Of a stretch of 64,000 bases of DNA, positions 49,078 to 57,914 are shown piece by piece; position 1 is the stretch's first letter; each line of letters starts with the position of its first letter. This DNA is from Cupriavidus gilardii (GTDB lineage Bacteria; Pseudomonadota; Gammaproteobacteria; Burkholderiales; Burkholderiaceae): contig NZ_JABTYE010000016.1 in NCBI RefSeq assembly GCF_013314895.1, positions 62,001-126,000 on the forward strand. The letters run 5' to 3'. The translations under genes and the position numbers were made by a program. The notes below the pieces were generated by a model that saw only the letters and a list, made by a program, of their open reading frames with translations, was not told where the DNA came from and did no database searches.

Positions 49078-50922
49078 ATGACGATCAGTGAGTTGTCGCT
49101 CGATTCCTTCACGCAGTTCACCCGTATCGCCGGCAGTCATGACGGCGCCAGGCAGATGTGCCAGGCGGGGGCATTCCGCTTTCGGGCCCATTGCTATCGG
49201 CTCCATTACCGCGCCGACGGACCGACCGTCGTGCGCGACGGGCCCGCCTCAGGCATGAAGGACTTCTTCGCACATCGATTGCTGAACGGCACGGTGTATT
49301 CGTACGCGTCGCAGCTCACCCGCCATTTGCGCTCGAGCCGGGAAGCGGTGCTCCAATGCATGGTCAAGGTGCTCGATGACTGGATGGCGACGCAGCCTGA
49401 CCAGCGTTGCATCGAGGCGACCCGCCGCATCCTGTCCTGTCACGAGAGGCACGACACCGTGCTCGATCTTCGCCATCTGGGCATGACGACCGTTCCGCTG
49501 GTGCTCGGCTGGCTGGGGCAGCTCACGGTGCTGCGTCTGAGCGGCAATGCCCTGACCGCAGTGCCGGCGGCGGTAGAGAGATTGACCGGGCTGCGGGTGC
49601 TCGAGCTTGCCGACAACCGGATCGGCGAACTGCCCCCGTGGATCGGAGAGTTGAAAGCGCTGCAGGTGCTGTCGTTGAGCGGAAACCGGCTGACTGCATG
49701 GCCCCAATGTATCGACAGGCTGCCCCAGCTCGCCTTCGTCTGGCTGGAGGACAATCGCATTACCGAACTGTGGTCCGGCTCACCGTTTTTCCCGGCGAAA
49801 TTTGAGGTCTTTCTGCGCGGCAACCCGCTGTCGAACAATGCAGCGTCTGATGCGATGCTCGGCGTGGATCGGTGTCGCCGCTCGCCGCTCCATCACGAGG
49901 CGTTCGATGGAAATCGACCTGGTACGACGGACGATTTATGGCCGGCTGGCCGCTCGCAGCTTGGCCGGCTCGCGGTGCTGATCCACGGCGCGCCAGGCAA
50001 TGCGGGGCCGGCATTGCCTGACACGGCGGACACGCGGCAGCTTGGCCCGGAGTTTCGCGAAGATGTCGAGCGGCTGTTCGCCGATATGCAGGCATCGCTG
50101 GCGAAGCTGGAACGATCGCGTACGCCGCCGATCGTGTTGCCGCGCTGGCCGCACATCATGGCGTACCGGCTCGATCTGGTAAGGCGCCTTCTTGTCACCG
50201 ACGCGGACCTGTATCGCCTGCATGCGCCGGAGCTCCGTGCGTCGGCGCGGTTCTCGGCCGAACTGCTGTTGGACAGGCTGGACGACCTCGAACTGGCGCT
50301 CGCGCAAATGCTGGTCGAGCGCAACCATGTTCCGGTACGCGTCGCGGCCACGCTGGGCCGGGGCGTGCTGCGGATGGCGTTGCTCAAGGAAACCGTGCGA
50401 GATGTCTGGTCCACCGACAAGCCGTCGCCGGCCCTGGCGCTCCGGGTGCAATACGATATGGCGTTTGCGCTCGACTTGCCCATCGAAGTCCGGCCCTACT
50501 TCTCCCACGGCTGGTACGGAAACGAACACTACGGGGAGGTATGGGCGCAATGTGTGCGGGACGGGGTGCTGGCACGCGAATCCGCGCAGGACTTCCGGCG
50601 GCTCGATGATTTCATGGCGGACTGGAAACCCTGGCAGGCCCTGATCCGGCGTGTCCGAAGCGCAGCCATGGTCCGCGCCGACAGGACCGTCCGGGAACGG
50701 CTGACGCAGGCCGACGCCGGGAGCGCCGAGTGGGCGCAGGGAGAGGACGCGGCCAGAGCACAGCGCGCCGCCATCATGGCCGAGGCTGAGCGCGGCTTCC
50801 GCGACTTCTGCCGGGACGGCTTCCGTGCCTACCGCCGAGGTGGCGAACAGGGCTTCGCGGCCTGGTGCCGGGAAGGCGAGCCGAATGCCGTCCCCGCGCC
50901 CGCAACCGTGGCAGGCGCATAA
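49078..50922 (+). CDS. LRR protein with degenerate NEL ubiquitin-ligase domain
   Basis: A 614-residue protein. Residues about 127-252 hold five to six bacterial-type LRRs (LTVLRLSGNALTAVP, LRVLELADNRIGELP, LQVLSLSGNRLTAWP). From about 325 on the sequence follows the NEL E3-ligase domain of IpaH/SspH proteins: LGRGVLRMALLKETVRDV corresponds to LGREMFRLEILEDIARDK, and FMADWKPWQALIRRV to FSLWGPWHAVLKRT. The catalytic CxD is expected near residue 400; here the aligned triplet is Arg400-Leu-Asp402, and no Cys is nearby. So substrate binding by LRRs may persist without ligase activity. The ATG follows AGGGGA at 7 nt. NEL identity is from memory of the family. Confidence 0.75.
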   Translation: MTISELSLDSFTQFTRIAGSHDGARQMCQAGAFRFRAHCYRLHYRADGPTVVRDGPASGMKDFFAHRLLNGTVYSYASQLTRHLRSSREAVLQCMVKVLDDWMATQPDQRCIEATRRILSCHERHDTVLDLRHLGMTTVPLVLGWLGQLTVLRLSGNALTAVPAAVERLTGLRVLELADNRIGELPPWIGELKALQVLSLSGNRLTAWPQCIDRLPQLAFVWLEDNRITELWSGSPFFPAKFEVFLRGNPLSNNAASDAMLGVDRCRRSPLHHEAFDGNRPGTTDDLWPAGRSQLGRLAVLIHGAPGNAGPALPDTADTRQLGPEFREDVERLFADMQASLAKLERSRTPPIVLPRWPHIMAYRLDLVRRLLVTDADLYRLHAPELRASARFSAELLLDRLDDLELALAQMLVERNHVPVRVAATLGRGVLRMALLKETVRDVWSTDKPSPALALRVQYDMAFALDLPIEVRPYFSHGWYGNEHYGEVWAQCVRDGVLARESAQDFRRLDDFMADWKPWQALIRRVRSAAMVRADRTVRERLTQADAGSAEWAQGEDAARAQRAAIMAEAERGFRDFCRDGFRAYRRGGEQGFAAWCREGEPNAVPAPATVAGA

Positions 50923-51075
50923 GGGCGATCGGGATCTTCAAGCGAGGCTTGATGTTCCCGACAAAAATACTCGATTCCGAAAGTGCGCTCGATGGGCGAA
51001 AGTTCGCGCTGATCAATGATTTTCGGGCCCGCGGTACGGCATCCGCCGTGTCGCGGTCCGAAGCAGGAGCGAGCA

Positions 51076-51891
51076 ATGTCAGCGCAATGGAACTCCCCTA
51101 TCGTTCACCTCGATGGCCGGCCCGCCTCGGCGCAAGCCTTGGCCCCGATCGCCTTCGCCGGCTATGCCCATTTCACCGCCATGCAGGTCCGCGCCGGGCG
51201 CATTCGCGGGCTGGATCTGCATCTGTCCCGACTGCGGTCCGCGTCGATGGCGCTGTTCGGGACGGCACTGTCCGACGAGCAGGTTCGAAGCCATTTGCGG
51301 GCGGCGCTGCAGGCGAGCCCCGCCGCTGTTTCGCTGACCGCGACGGTGTATTCGGACGAAGGCGAATTTACCGCGTCGGCAACCGGCGCGCCGCCGCGAT
51401 TGCTGATCCGGACCGGGCCGCCTTCGTCGGGCCCCGCGGGTCCGCTGGCGCTCGATACGGTCGAGCACGAGCGAACCCTTCCCGGCATCAAGCACGTCGG
51501 CGAAATCGCCAAGACGTACTACCTGCGCCGCGCGGTCGAGCAAGGCTTCGACGATGCGGCCCTCGTCGACCGTCAGGGGCGGCTCAGCGAGGCAACCATC
51601 TGGAATCTCGCGTTCTGGGATGGCGAGGCGGTGGTGTGGCCGGTGGCCGAGATGTTGACCGGCACCACGATGGGCATCGTTCGGCGTCAACTGGACCGCC
51701 TCGGTATCGCGCAGCGCTCGCGCGAGATCAGGCTCGCCGATCTGCCCGCGTTCTCCGGTGCCGTGGTGATGAACTCATGGACGCCGGGCGTGCCGGTCCG
51801 GCGCATCGGGTCGGTAGCGTTTCCCGATGCACCGGATTTTCTGGCGCTGCTCCATCGCGCCTATGAAGCGGAGCCCGCGTTGGCGCCGTGA
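51076..51891 (+). CDS. Class IV aminotransferase family protein
   Basis: A 271-residue fold-type IV PLP enzyme, a group that includes branched-chain and D-amino-acid aminotransferases and aminodeoxychorismate lyase. The PLP lysine is probably Lys139 in LPGIKHVGEIAKTYY (Lys146 is a weaker choice). GFDDAALVDRQGRLSEATIWNLAFWDG matches the family motif GFDEALLLDxxGxVxExT. Substrate cannot be read. CAGGAG lies 7 nt upstream of the ATG. The 153-nt gap after the LRR gene holds nothing evident. The gene converges with a Bug gene over a 13-nt tandem array. Confidence 0.85.
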   Translation: MSAQWNSPIVHLDGRPASAQALAPIAFAGYAHFTAMQVRAGRIRGLDLHLSRLRSASMALFGTALSDEQVRSHLRAALQASPAAVSLTATVYSDEGEFTASATGAPPRLLIRTGPPSSGPAGPLALDTVEHERTLPGIKHVGEIAKTYYLRRAVEQGFDDAALVDRQGRLSEATIWNLAFWDGEAVVWPVAEMLTGTTMGIVRRQLDRLGIAQRSREIRLADLPAFSGAVVMNSWTPGVPVRRIGSVAFPDAPDFLALLHRAYEAEPALAP

Positions 51892-51907
51892 CGCGCCTCA
51901 GTGTTTC

Positions 51908-51985
51908 GGCTCACTGCGTTGGCTCACTGCGTCGGCTCATTGCCTGGGCGGATTGCCTGGGCGGATTGCTTCGGCTCATTGCTTG
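51908..51985. repeat. 13-nt tandem array over the Bug gene stop codon
   Basis: Six units of exactly 13 nt: two GGCTCACTGCGTY, then GGCTCATTGCCTG, GGCGGATTGCCTG, GGCGGATTGCTTC and GGCTCATTGCTTG. The last contains the Bug stop codon (51976-51978, minus strand). Period equals that of the arrays after cca and at the zinc-ribbon gene, while the sequence is unrelated. Confidence 0.85.
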
Positions 51986-53004
51986 GGAATACCCGCCAGC
52001 GTCGCGGCCGCGGACCAGCGTTTGATCTCGTCGAGCTGGAACTGGCGCAGCACGTCGGCGCCGCCGGCGAAGATCTGGCCATTGGTGCGGCCGATGAACT
52101 CCGCCGCCTCCTTGCTGTTGAAGATCTCGACCGCGGCCTGGCTCAGCTTGTCGACGATCGGCCCGGGCGTGCGGGCCGGCGCGAACAGCGAAACCCAGTT
52201 GATCATGTAATAGTCCTTGAAGCCGAGCTCCTGCAGCGTCGGCACGTCAGGCTCCACGTCGAGCCGCTTGTCGCCGGTGACCGCCAGGATGCGCGTCTTG
52301 CCGGCTTGCGCCAGCGCCGCCGCGGCGGTGTAGTCGGACAGCGCGAAGTCGACCTGGCCGCCGGCGAGGTCGGCCACCGCCGGTGCCGCGCCCTTGTAGG
52401 GGATTGTCACGGCCTTGACGCCAGCCTGCTTCAGAAACAGCTCGGTGGCGATCTGGTACGAGGCCGAGCCCGAGCCGTAGCTCAGTTTGCCGGGCCTCGC
52501 CTTGCCGTCGCGGATCAGGTCCTGCACGGTGCGATGGGGCGAGGTGGCGGGCACCGACAGCACCATCGCGCCGTAATAAAGGCGCGCCACCGGCGCGAAA
52601 TCCTTGATCGGATCGTAAGGCAGCGATTTGAACTGGACCGCGTTGGTCGCCATCGGCGAGTTGCTGGCGACGAATAGCGTGTAGCCGTCGGGAGCGGCGC
52701 GTGCCACCGCTTGCGCCGCGATGAAGCTGTTGGCGCCGGGCCGGTTCTCGACGACGAAGGGCTGGCCGAAGCGCGCTTCCATCTTCTGGGCGAGGAAGCG
52801 TGCGGTGCTGTCCGAACCCGTGCCCGGCGGGAAGGACACCACGATCTTGACCGGCTTGACGGGATAGGCGGCCGCATCGCCCGCCAGCGCCGGCGAAGAC
52901 GACAGCGCCGCGAGCGCCGCCAGCGCCGCCACGGCGACCATCGGTGCCGTCGTCAAAGACGCCAGCCGCACAACCTTCCAGGTATCCATCCACTGATGAC
53001 GCAT
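51976..53004 (-). CDS. Bug/TctC-type solute-binding protein
   Basis: A 342-residue periplasmic protein with a signal peptide (RLASLTTAPMVAVAALAALAAL, cleavage near ALAG). Family motifs: YPVKPVKIVVSFPPGTGSDSTARF, VVENRPGANSFI, PYDPIKDFAPVARL and TIPYKGAAPAVADLAGGQVDFAL. Ligand is an unknown carboxylate or similar. AAGGAGA precedes the ATG at 53004, giving a better start than 53055. It is divergent from the acyl-CoA dehydrogenase pair and may sense or deliver the substrate of that cluster. Confidence 0.88.
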   Translation of the reverse strand: MRHQWMDTWKVVRLASLTTAPMVAVAALAALAALSSSPALAGDAAAYPVKPVKIVVSFPPGTGSDSTARFLAQKMEARFGQPFVVENRPGANSFIAAQAVARAAPDGYTLFVASNSPMATNAVQFKSLPYDPIKDFAPVARLYYGAMVLSVPATSPHRTVQDLIRDGKARPGKLSYGSGSASYQIATELFLKQAGVKAVTIPYKGAAPAVADLAGGQVDFALSDYTAAAALAQAGKTRILAVTGDKRLDVEPDVPTLQELGFKDYYMINWVSLFAPARTPGPIVDKLSQAAVEIFNSKEAAEFIGRTNGQIFAGGADVLRQFQLDEIKRWSAAATLAGIPKQ

Positions 53005-53286
53005 CGCTCTGTCTCCTTGCGGACGGTGTGATCCCGTCCTGTCGAACCAGTCCACAGACTAAGCGCGCAGCCGTGGACGCTGCAATTGTCGCGGGGACAT
53101 ATCGCTTATGCGCATGCCGTATGGACCGCGTTGCCTGCATTGAAGCAGACACCGAAGCGCAGACGCGCGTGCATCGGCAGGATTTTTGTTATGCCGCCGC
53201 GGCGATGGGCGGGCCGGGACTGCGCCGCTAAGCTGGCCGGCATCTTGGCAGTGAACGTAGCGGTGAACGAACCGACAGGAGGGGAA

Positions 53287-54438
53287 GTGGACACGGCCAG
53301 CCAAATCGTGATTCGACCGGCGCAGCCCGATGGGGATCTCGCGCCATTGCGAGCGCAGGTACGCGCTTTTCTCGCCGAGACCGTTGGCGATCGCCCGCCG
53401 CAGAAGCGGGCGCAAAGCTGGTCCGGTTTCGACCCCGCATTCAGTCTCGCGCTCGGCGCCAAAGGCTGGATCGGCATGACATGGCCGAAGGCCTTCGGCG
53501 GGCAGGAGCGCTCGATGCTGGAGCGCTATGTCGTGCTGGAGGAGCTGCTGGCGGCAGGGGCGCCGGTGGGCGGCCATTGGGTCGCGGAGAGGCAGAGCGG
53601 TCCGCTGCTGATGCGTTACGCCGAGCCCGAGGTCGCACGCGAGATCGTGCCCCGCATCACGCGCGGCGAACTGCGCTTCTGCATCGGCATGAGCGAACCG
53701 GATTCGGGCTCGGATTTGGCGTCGATCCGCACCCGGGCCGATCGCGTCGATGGCGGCTGGGTCGTCAACGGCACCAAGCTGTGGACGTCGAACGCGCATC
53801 GCTCGCACTACATGATTGCGCTGGTGCGCACCGACCGCAGCGCCGACGACAAGCACAAGGGCCTGTCGCAGTTGCTGGTCGACATGCGGTCGGAGGGCCT
53901 GCAGGTGCGGCCGATCCGCAATCTTGCCGGCGAAGAGCACTTCAACGAAGTGGTGTTCGACAACGTCTTCGTGCCCGACCGGATGGTGATCGGCGAGCCG
54001 GGGCAGGGCTGGGCCCAGGTCACCGCCGAGCTGACCTTCGAGCGCAGCGGTCCGGAACGCTATCTGAGCAGCTATGCGCTGCTGGCCGAGATGGTCGATC
54101 ACGCGGATGCCGACGACGCGCGGCACGCGGTGGAGCTCGGCTATCTGGTGGCGGAACTGAGCAATCTGCGGCAGATGTCGCGCGGCATCGCGGCAATGCT
54201 TCATCGCGGCGAGAACCCGCAACTGGCGGCAGCCAACGTCAAGGACCTGGGCGCGCTGTTCGAGCAGCGCATTCCCGAGGTCGCGCACCAGCTGTTCGGC
54301 CACGAGCTGCGTCCGGACGGTTCGCCCTTTGTCGCCACCCACTGCCATCTGACGCAAACCGTGCCCTCGTTCTCCCTGCGGGGCGGCACGCGCGAAATCC
54401 TGCGGGGAATCATTGCCAGAGGCCTGGGGGTCCGATGA
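53287..54438 (+). CDS. Acyl-CoA dehydrogenase, first of a coupled pair
   Basis: FAD-dependent alpha,beta-desaturation of an acyl-CoA. The 383-residue protein shows FCIGMSEPDSGSDLASIRTRA, with the FAD-contacting SEPxxGSD motif, WVVNGTKLWTSNAHRS, then FERSGPERYL and FSLRGGTREILRGIIARGL at the C-terminus. The start is a GTG with AGGAGG 4 nt before it; GTG at 53251 lacks such a site. Its stop overlaps the next ACAD start (ATGA), so the two probably form a heteromer as in other paired systems. Substrate unknown. Confidence 0.88.
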   Translation: MDTASQIVIRPAQPDGDLAPLRAQVRAFLAETVGDRPPQKRAQSWSGFDPAFSLALGAKGWIGMTWPKAFGGQERSMLERYVVLEELLAAGAPVGGHWVAERQSGPLLMRYAEPEVAREIVPRITRGELRFCIGMSEPDSGSDLASIRTRADRVDGGWVVNGTKLWTSNAHRSHYMIALVRTDRSADDKHKGLSQLLVDMRSEGLQVRPIRNLAGEEHFNEVVFDNVFVPDRMVIGEPGQGWAQVTAELTFERSGPERYLSSYALLAEMVDHADADDARHAVELGYLVAELSNLRQMSRGIAAMLHRGENPQLAAANVKDLGALFEQRIPEVAHQLFGHELRPDGSPFVATHCHLTQTVPSFSLRGGTREILRGIIARGLGVR

Positions 54439-55580
54439 ACGAACGCGAACAGGAGCAGGAACAGGAACAGGGGCTCGAACTCGAGCAGATGCTGGCCGAC
54501 AGCGCGCAACGGCTGTTCGGCAACGAAGTCACTACCGCGCAGCTGGAAGCGGCCGAGCGGGGCGAATGGCAGGCGGACCTGTGGCGAACCGTGGAGGACA
54601 GCGGCCTGACGCGGCTGTTTGCCGGCGAAGACGACGGCGGTGCCGATGCCGGGTGGCAGCAGGGCCTGCCCGCGCTGCTGGCGGCCAGCCGCACGCTGGC
54701 GCCGATCCCCTTCATCGACACCGCGGTGTGCGGATGGGTGCTGGCGCAGCTGGGCATCGCGATGCCCGATGGACCGATGGCATTGGCCGCGCACGTGGGC
54801 GGCGCCGAAACGGAACGGCCGGTGGCGCGCTCGAGCGCCGAAGGCTGGCGTCTGGACGGTACGGTGGAGGTGCCCTGGGGCCGGCATGTGCGCCATGTCG
54901 TGGTCCGGGCGGTCGATCGTCAGCCGTTTGGGCGCGCGGTGTGGCTGCTGGTGCCGACCGCGGCGTGTCGCGTCGAGACCAGCGCCAATCTGGCTGGCGA
55001 ACCGCGCGACCGGCTGCGCTTCGACGACACGCTCTCTGCCGCCGCGGTGGTGGTGGAGGACCCGGCCGACGAAGCGATGCTGGGCTCGGGCGCTTCCTCG
55101 TCGCAACCCTCGGGGCTCGGTGCGCTGATGCGCGCGATCCAGATCGCCGGCGTCCTGGAGCGCGTGCTGAACCAGACCGTGCAGTACGCCACCGAGCGGA
55201 TCCAGTTCGGCCGGCCCATCGCCAAGTTCCAGGCCATCCAGCAGCAGCTGGCGATGCTGGCCAACGAGGTGGTCGCTGCCCGCATGGCGGTGGCCAGCGC
55301 CTGTGCGGCAATGCGTGCCGTCGGCTGGGAAGGGCACGCGATGGTGGCCAAGGTGATCTGCGGCAACGCAGCCGGCCGCGCCGCCGCGATCGCGCATCAG
55401 GTCCATGGCGCGATCGGCTTCACGCACGAGCACACGCTGCACTGGTCGACCCGCCGCCTATGGAGCTGGCGCGCCGAGTACGGCAGCGAAGCGTACTGGG
55501 CGCGGCTGATCGGTGCGCAGGCGATTCGCGCCGGCGGCGCCGCGCTGTGGCCGCGCGTTACTGCGCCGCAGGCCGCCTGA
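54435..55580 (+). CDS. Acyl-CoA dehydrogenase, second of a coupled pair
   Basis: A 381-residue ACAD-like subunit. The N-terminus begins with a Glu/Gln run (NEREQEQEQEQGLELEQ). The C-terminal half carries ERIQFGRPIAKFQAIQQQLAMLA and HQVHGAIGFTHEHTLHWSTRRL as in the family, but the N-terminal substrate region is weakly conserved and lacks the SEPxxGSD motif of the partner. It is likely the non-equivalent subunit of an alpha2beta2 enzyme with the first ACAD, inferred from the ATGA coupling. A Bug gene follows 93 nt downstream. Confidence 0.82.
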   Translation: MNEREQEQEQEQGLELEQMLADSAQRLFGNEVTTAQLEAAERGEWQADLWRTVEDSGLTRLFAGEDDGGADAGWQQGLPALLAASRTLAPIPFIDTAVCGWVLAQLGIAMPDGPMALAAHVGGAETERPVARSSAEGWRLDGTVEVPWGRHVRHVVVRAVDRQPFGRAVWLLVPTAACRVETSANLAGEPRDRLRFDDTLSAAAVVVEDPADEAMLGSGASSSQPSGLGALMRAIQIAGVLERVLNQTVQYATERIQFGRPIAKFQAIQQQLAMLANEVVAARMAVASACAAMRAVGWEGHAMVAKVICGNAAGRAAAIAHQVHGAIGFTHEHTLHWSTRRLWSWRAEYGSEAYWARLIGAQAIRAGGAALWPRVTAPQAA

Positions 55581-55673
55581 GAGGTCGGCAACAGCGAGGA
55601 ACAAAGACGTCATCGTGCGCGACAGCGCGCAACAAAGACAAAGCGGGAAGCCAAGCCCGCATCAGGAGACATC

Positions 55674-56657
55674 ATGAAACGACCCGGATTGCTCAGGACG
55701 CTGCTGCTCGCCAGTGTCGCGCTCTTCAGCGCCACGGTCGGCGGCATGGCAGCCGCCGAATCGGCCAGCGAGTTTCCGTCGCGGCCGCTGCGCATCATCG
55801 TGCCGTTCACTTCGGGCAGCGGCTCGGACTCGTCGGCCCGCTTCTACGGCGAAGCGCTGGGCCGCGCGCTGGGACAGCCGGTGGTGGTCGAGAACCGCCC
55901 CGGCGCCAACGGCGTGATCGGCATCCAGGCACTCAAGAGCGCGCCGGCCGACGGCTACACGATTCTGCTGGCGAGCAATTCGCCGTTGTCGGTCAATCCG
56001 ATCGTGCTGAAGAATCTGCCCTACGACCCGCTCGCCGATCTGCGTCCGGTGGCCGGCCTGAGCCGGAACATGAATGTCTTTCTCGTGCCGGTCGATTCGC
56101 CCTGGAAGACGCTGGCCGATGTGGTGGCCGCCGGCAAGAGCAAGCCGCTGAGCGTCGGCACCTATTCGGCGGGGTATCGGCTGGCCGCGGCATGGTTCGG
56201 CAATCTGGCCGGCATCAAGCTGGTCAATATTCCGTACAAGGGCCAGGCGCAGATCATGACCGACATCATCGGCAAGCAGCTCGACCTGGCGGTGGTCGAC
56301 ACCAGCGGGGCGCTGACGCTGATCCGGCAGGGCAAAGTGCGGGCCCTGGCGGTGTCGGGCGAGAAGCGCCACCACGAACTGCCCGAGGTGCCGTCGGTGC
56401 GCGAGCTCGGCTATCCGGACTACGTGCAATACAGCTGGGTCTCGTTCTACGTGCGGGCGCAGACGCCGGACGACATCGCCGACAAGCTGGCCACCGCGAT
56501 GCAGTCGATCCTGAAGACGCCCGAATCGATCGCCTTCCTGGCCACCAAGGGCAGCGACCTGATGCCCTATGGTCCGCAAGCCATGCGGTCCTTCCATCAG
56601 ACCGAGATCGCGCGCTTCCGGCGCGTCGCGCAGGCGGCCGGCATCCAGCCGGAATGA
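55674..56657 (+). CDS. Bug/TctC-type solute-binding protein (ACAD cluster)
   Basis: A 327-residue periplasmic protein with a signal peptide (LLLASVALFSATVGGMAAAES). Motifs: FPSRPLRIIVPFTSGSGSDSSARF, VVENRPGANGVIG, PYDPLADLRPVAGL and NIPYKGQAQIMTDIIGKQLDLAV. It follows the two ACAD genes and precedes a divergent LysR gene, so it probably delivers the acid that the ACAD, crotonase and CoA-transferase degrade. Its stop TGA lies in an 8-nt tandem array. Confidence 0.88.
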   Translation: MKRPGLLRTLLLASVALFSATVGGMAAAESASEFPSRPLRIIVPFTSGSGSDSSARFYGEALGRALGQPVVVENRPGANGVIGIQALKSAPADGYTILLASNSPLSVNPIVLKNLPYDPLADLRPVAGLSRNMNVFLVPVDSPWKTLADVVAAGKSKPLSVGTYSAGYRLAAAWFGNLAGIKLVNIPYKGQAQIMTDIIGKQLDLAVVDTSGALTLIRQGKVRALAVSGEKRHHELPEVPSVRELGYPDYVQYSWVSFYVRAQTPDDIADKLATAMQSILKTPESIAFLATKGSDLMPYGPQAMRSFHQTEIARFRRVAQAAGIQPE

Positions 56658-56682
56658 CGGAATGACGGAATGACCGAATAAG
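56651..56682. repeat. 8-nt tandem array over the Bug stop codon
   Basis: Three perfect GGAATGAC units (56651-56674) plus CGAATAAG. The first contains the Bug stop (TGA, 56655-56657). It abuts the LysR 3' end (56685), so the convergent gap is filled by the array. Confidence 0.85.
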
Positions 56683-56684
56683 CG

Positions 56685-57662
56685 CTACACCGGCAGGCCG
56701 CGCGCGACCTCGGTCAGCATCGCGCGCAGCAGGGAGACGAAAGGATGGGTATGGACATTGTTGTGCCAGCACAGATGCACCGGAATGGCCAGCGCCGGGT
56801 CGTCGATCGGAATGAAGCGCACGCCCGGATGCCGGCACAGCACCGGCGCCAGATAGGCCGGCACCATCGCGTACATGTCGGTGCCGGTGATCGCGTCGGC
56901 GACGGCCAGATAGCTGGTCATCGTGCAGGCGATATTGCGCTGCTGGCCGTGCCTGGCGAAGTAGCGGTCGACCATGCGGGTGACCACGCCGAACTGCGAG
57001 ATGTCCAGGCACGGCAGCGGCGCGAGGTCCGCGGCTTGCGGGGTCTGGCCAAGCTGGACGTTGCCTGCATCGCACAGGCAGCCGAACGGCGCGTTGAACA
57101 GCAGTTCCGAGCGCAGGGCGTCCGATTCGACCGGGTAGAAGGCCACCATCACGTCGATCGCGCCGCTGGTCATCGCGCTCAGTCCGCTGGGCATCGGCAC
57201 CGGATGCATGCGCACCCGCGCGCGCGGCGCGACCTCGCGCAGCCGGGCGAGGAAGGCCGGCGCGATCAGCGCCTGCAGCGAGTCGTTGATGCCGATCGCA
57301 TAGGAGCCGGTCTCCTGCGCCGGGTCGTAGCGATCGGTCTGCGTGTAGATGCTTTCGATCGTGCGCAGCGCGGTGTCGAGCGCCTGCTGCAGTTCCTGCG
57401 CGCGTCGCGTCGGCAGCATCCGCGCCGCGCTCTTGATCAGCAGCGGGTCGCCGAATTCCTCGCGCAGCCGCTCCAGCATGCGGCTGGTCGATGGCTGGCT
57501 GCTGTCGAGCCGCCGTGCCGCCTCGCTGACGCTGCGGCTCTCCAGCAGCGCGGCCAGCACGACCAGCAGATTCAAATCCTTGTGCCGCAATTCGGCCAGC
57601 GGCAGGCGCCGGTGGTCGCTGGCGGGCGTCGGCTCGCCCTCTCGATGGTCTCCGCTAGGCAT
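56685..57662 (-). CDS. LysR family transcriptional regulator
   Basis: A 325-residue LysR-type regulator. The HTH is about residues 26-85 (LRHKDLNLLVVLAALLESRSVSEAARRLDSSQPSTSRMLERLREEFGDPLL in parts), followed by the effector domain with TLPTRRAQEL-like MLPTRRAQEL and PFVSLLRAML. The N-terminal 20 residues are extra. It is divergent from the crotonase gene across a 252-nt gap, the usual LysR control layout, so it likely controls crotonase and CoA-transferase, and perhaps the ACAD operon. No clear T-N11-A operator could be chosen by eye. Confidence 0.88.
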   Translation of the reverse strand: MPSGDHREGEPTPASDHRRLPLAELRHKDLNLLVVLAALLESRSVSEAARRLDSSQPSTSRMLERLREEFGDPLLIKSAARMLPTRRAQELQQALDTALRTIESIYTQTDRYDPAQETGSYAIGINDSLQALIAPAFLARLREVAPRARVRMHPVPMPSGLSAMTSGAIDVMVAFYPVESDALRSELLFNAPFGCLCDAGNVQLGQTPQAADLAPLPCLDISQFGVVTRMVDRYFARHGQQRNIACTMTSYLAVADAITGTDMYAMVPAYLAPVLCRHPGVRFIPIDDPALAIPVHLCWHNNVHTHPFVSLLRAMLTEVARGLPV

Positions 57663-57914
57663 CGTTCGATTCGCGTTGCGCTCCTGGTGAGCGGGTCCGG
57701 CAGGCCAATGCCCGCGCCCGCTTTCGATTGGCTGGCCCGGATGGATCCGTCCGGACGGGTGGCGACATTATCCCGGACCCGAGCCGCCCCGGCCCATCGG
57801 CAAATTTCCAAGCCGCTTTCGCCCGCACCGCCGTCGTCACCATCACCGTCACCATCATGGTCTTCCCTGACTTCGACCTCCTTGCCACCGACTTCGCTGT
57901 CATAGCCCACTGCC

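Noticed and set aside
46023..50922. Type III secretion apparatus genes near the effector-like proteins
   Set aside because: No structural hrp, hrc or sct genes were found anywhere in the window; secretion remains inferred.
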